The notes under the pieces are model-generated. The model was not told the origin of the DNA. It saw only the letters and a list, made by a program, of their open reading frames with translations, and ran no database searches. Of a stretch of DNA of 6,479 bases, positions 5,717 to 6,479 are shown piece after piece. A program made the position numbers and the translations under genes. The stretch comes from Oscillospiraceae bacterium (GTDB lineage: Bacteria > Bacillota > Clostridia > Oscillospirales > Ruminococcaceae), in contig JAFPPJ010000358.1 in assembly GCA_017410745.1 (NCBI GenBank), positions 1 through 6,479 on the forward strand. Direction: 5' to 3'. Positions within the stretch are counted from its first letter, which is position 1. Every line of letters begins with the position of its first letter.

Positions 5717-5902
5717 ATGAACGGTTTATCTCAATTGCGATTCGGGCAGCTCCGCGCCTGTGATATGTATTCTATCAAAAGTTACCGAGCCGCAAATAAA
5801 ACCGATTTGCAGGTAAAAATCAACGAACTGGCACCGCGCCTGCGCGGCTTGACAGATGATGTGCAAAGTGGTATACTTGTGTTTGACAGAAAGAATATAT
5901 AG
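5717..5902 (+). CDS. Doubtful small ORF containing repeat copy B, 61 residues
   Basis: ATG 5717 has GAGGA (5708-5712) close upstream, and the frame is open to TAG 5900-5902. The frame itself extends back to ATG 5645. It includes the peptide SYRAANKTDLQVKINE shared with the 49-bp repeat copy A. Against a real gene: the last third overlaps the consensus promoter of the FN3 gene (5849-5877), the protein has no recognisable fold, and copy A has no start codon. It may be a relic of a small gene whose 3' part now serves as a promoter. The 285 bases between copA and the FN3 gene hold nothing else gene-like. Confidence 0.2.
   Translation: MNGLSQLRFGQLRACDMYSIKSYRAANKTDLQVKINELAPRLRGLTDDVQSGILVFDRKNI
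5778..5826 (+). repeat. 49-bp repeat, copy B
   Basis: This is the partner of 2920-2968, in the same orientation, 43/49 identical. It also contains GCAAAT-N7-ATTTGC (5791-5809), a perfect 6-bp dyad that is broken by one mismatch in copy A, so conservation of an RNA stem is not supported. Both copies lie upstream of a TTGACA promoter on the same strand and flank the copA gene. Confidence 0.7.
5834..5847. promoter_or_regulatory. Perfect dyad abutting the -35 box of the second FN3 gene
   Basis: CCGCGC (5834-5839) and GCGCGG (5842-5847) are perfect inverted repeats separated by CT. The dyad ends one base before TTGACA (5849). It could act as an operator or as the hairpin of a weak terminator for read-through from copA, although no T-run follows. 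Confidence 0.3.
5849..5877 (+). promoter_or_regulatory. SigA-type promoter of the second exported FN3 gene
   Basis: TTGACA (5849-5854), a 17-base spacer and TATACT (5872-5877) give a near-consensus promoter. The expected start is near 5884, leaving a leader of about 44 bases before ATG 5928. It gives the FN3 gene its own transcription, separate from copA. Confidence 0.82.
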
Positions 5903-5927
5903 TGCTTTGCGCACGGAAAGGAATACT

Positions 5928-6479
5928 ATGAAAAAGATCAAGGCAACAGCAGCGATCCTCGCAGTCCTCATGGCAGGCGGAATATGCGCTCCGACTGCAT
6001 ATACGGGCGTATCGGTGGAGGCAGCGGAAGTAATGGCCGCTCCCGAATTCATCTATCACACAGCCAAGACAAAGACATCCATCACGCTGACATGGGGCAA
6101 GGTATCGGGCGCAGATGCATACGGTATATACAAGTACGATGCATCCAAGAAGAAGTTTGTGCTGTATAAGGCGGTAAAGGGCACATCCTGCACCGTCAAG
6201 GGACTTACCGCAGGCAAGGCATACAGCTTCAAGGTGTGTGCTCTGAGGAAGTCGGGCGGCAAATACTACGCAGGCAAGAAGTCCGAGATGTACCGCACAA
6301 GGACGGCGTTCAACTTCAAGCCCGGCGATACGGTAAGCTGTGATATGTTCTCCATTACCGTCCCCGCAGGCTGTGCCTATGCGGCAGAAACAGAAAAGGA
6401 CAGCATTTCGCTGTATGACAAGGAAGCACATGCTACCGAATACGGCGGATGGGCATTTGATCTGGCTCTGTACGAATCC
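5928..6479 (+). CDS. Exported fibronectin type III domain protein, N-terminal 184 residues (3' end outside window)
   Basis: ATG 5928 follows GGAAAGGA (5915-5922) at 5 bases, and the frame is open to the last base of the window. Residues 1-33 are a signal peptide: MKKIK, a hydrophobic core (about 8-22) and likely cleavage at VEA-AE (32/33). GGIC at 17-20 does not fit a lipobox, so signal peptidase I processing is expected. Residues about 38-127 form one FN3 domain with ITLTW, GADAY, YKYD, GTSC and AYSFKVCAL, closely parallel to the protein at 1986. After it starts a different C-terminal domain (from about 130: FKPGDTVSCDMFSITVPAGC, then GGWAFDLALYES). This looks like the beginning of a strand-rich extracellular domain and shares no clear similarity with the C-terminal domain of its paralogue. 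Composition is GC-rich (34/60 at 6181-6240) like copA. The product is expected to be secreted; its ligand is unknown. Confidence 0.87.
   Translation, partial: MKKIKATAAILAVLMAGGICAPTAYTGVSVEAAEVMAAPEFIYHTAKTKTSITLTWGKVSGADAYGIYKYDASKKKFVLYKAVKGTSCTVKGLTAGKAYSFKVCALRKSGGKYYAGKKSEMYRTRTAFNFKPGDTVSCDMFSITVPAGCAYAAETEKDSISLYDKEAHATEYGGWAFDLALYES

Noticed and set aside
5984..5990. Lipoprotein signal in the second FN3 protein (GGIC)
   Set aside because: The residue before Cys is Ile, which does not fit the lipobox requirement for Gly, Ala or Ser, and a good signal peptidase I site follows at VEA-AE.
1..6479. CRISPR array, tRNA, rRNA, riboswitch, integrase or transposase gene
   Set aside because: No regular direct repeats with spacers, no cloverleaf or CCA-ended tRNA-like sequence, no recognisable aptamer core and no recombinase motifs were found by reading both strands. 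A covariance-model search was not possible.

Overview
The window looks like chromosomal DNA from a Gram-positive gut Firmicute, most likely Ruminococcus or a relative in the Oscillospiraceae. The clues are a high-GC, GC3-rich core gene set (typA, copA), strong TTGACA/TATAAT promoters with 17-bp spacers, GAGG-type ribosome binding sites, and small exported proteins with a fibronectin type III (FN3) domain. This placement rests on gene content and style, not on a marker gene.

Layout, left to right. (1) Positions 2-505 are the 3' end of typA/bipA, a ribosome-associated translational GTPase. A tandem heptamer repeat and an intrinsic terminator follow it. (2) Positions about 582-2867 form an AT-rich island bounded by a near-perfect 18-nt inverted repeat. 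It holds a consensus promoter, a short remnant that reads like the C-terminus of a DUF4143-type ATPase, an N-truncated conserved hypothetical gene, an unrecognised acidic protein gene, an exported FN3 protein gene and a strong terminator. (3) Positions 2868-3134 are intergenic and carry one copy of a 49-bp repeat plus the copA promoter. (4) Positions 3135-5642 are copA, a complete Cu(I)-exporting P1B-type ATPase with a metal-binding HMA domain at both ends. (5) Positions 5643-5927 hold a heptamer repeat, the second copy of the 49-bp repeat and a consensus promoter. (6) Positions 5928-6479 are the 5' part of a second exported FN3 protein, a paralogue of the first but with GC-rich composition.

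How it fits together. typA and copA appear to be resident genes with independent housekeeping or stress roles. Sampled GC by hand count is 34/60 at 121-180 (typA), 39/60 at 4861-4920 (copA) and 34/60 at 6181-6240 (second FN3 gene). It is 20/60 at both 1501-1560 and 2641-2700, inside the island. The island therefore looks like acquired, partly decayed DNA inserted between typA and copA. No CRISPR array, tRNA, rRNA, integrase or transposase gene is visible. No operon linking copA to a chaperone or regulator gene is present; copA has its own promoter. I see no clearly new multi-gene system. The points most worth following up are the inverted-repeat-bounded island, the repeated 49-bp coding-like element, the heptamer repeats at gene 3' ends, and the dyads abutting all three promoters.
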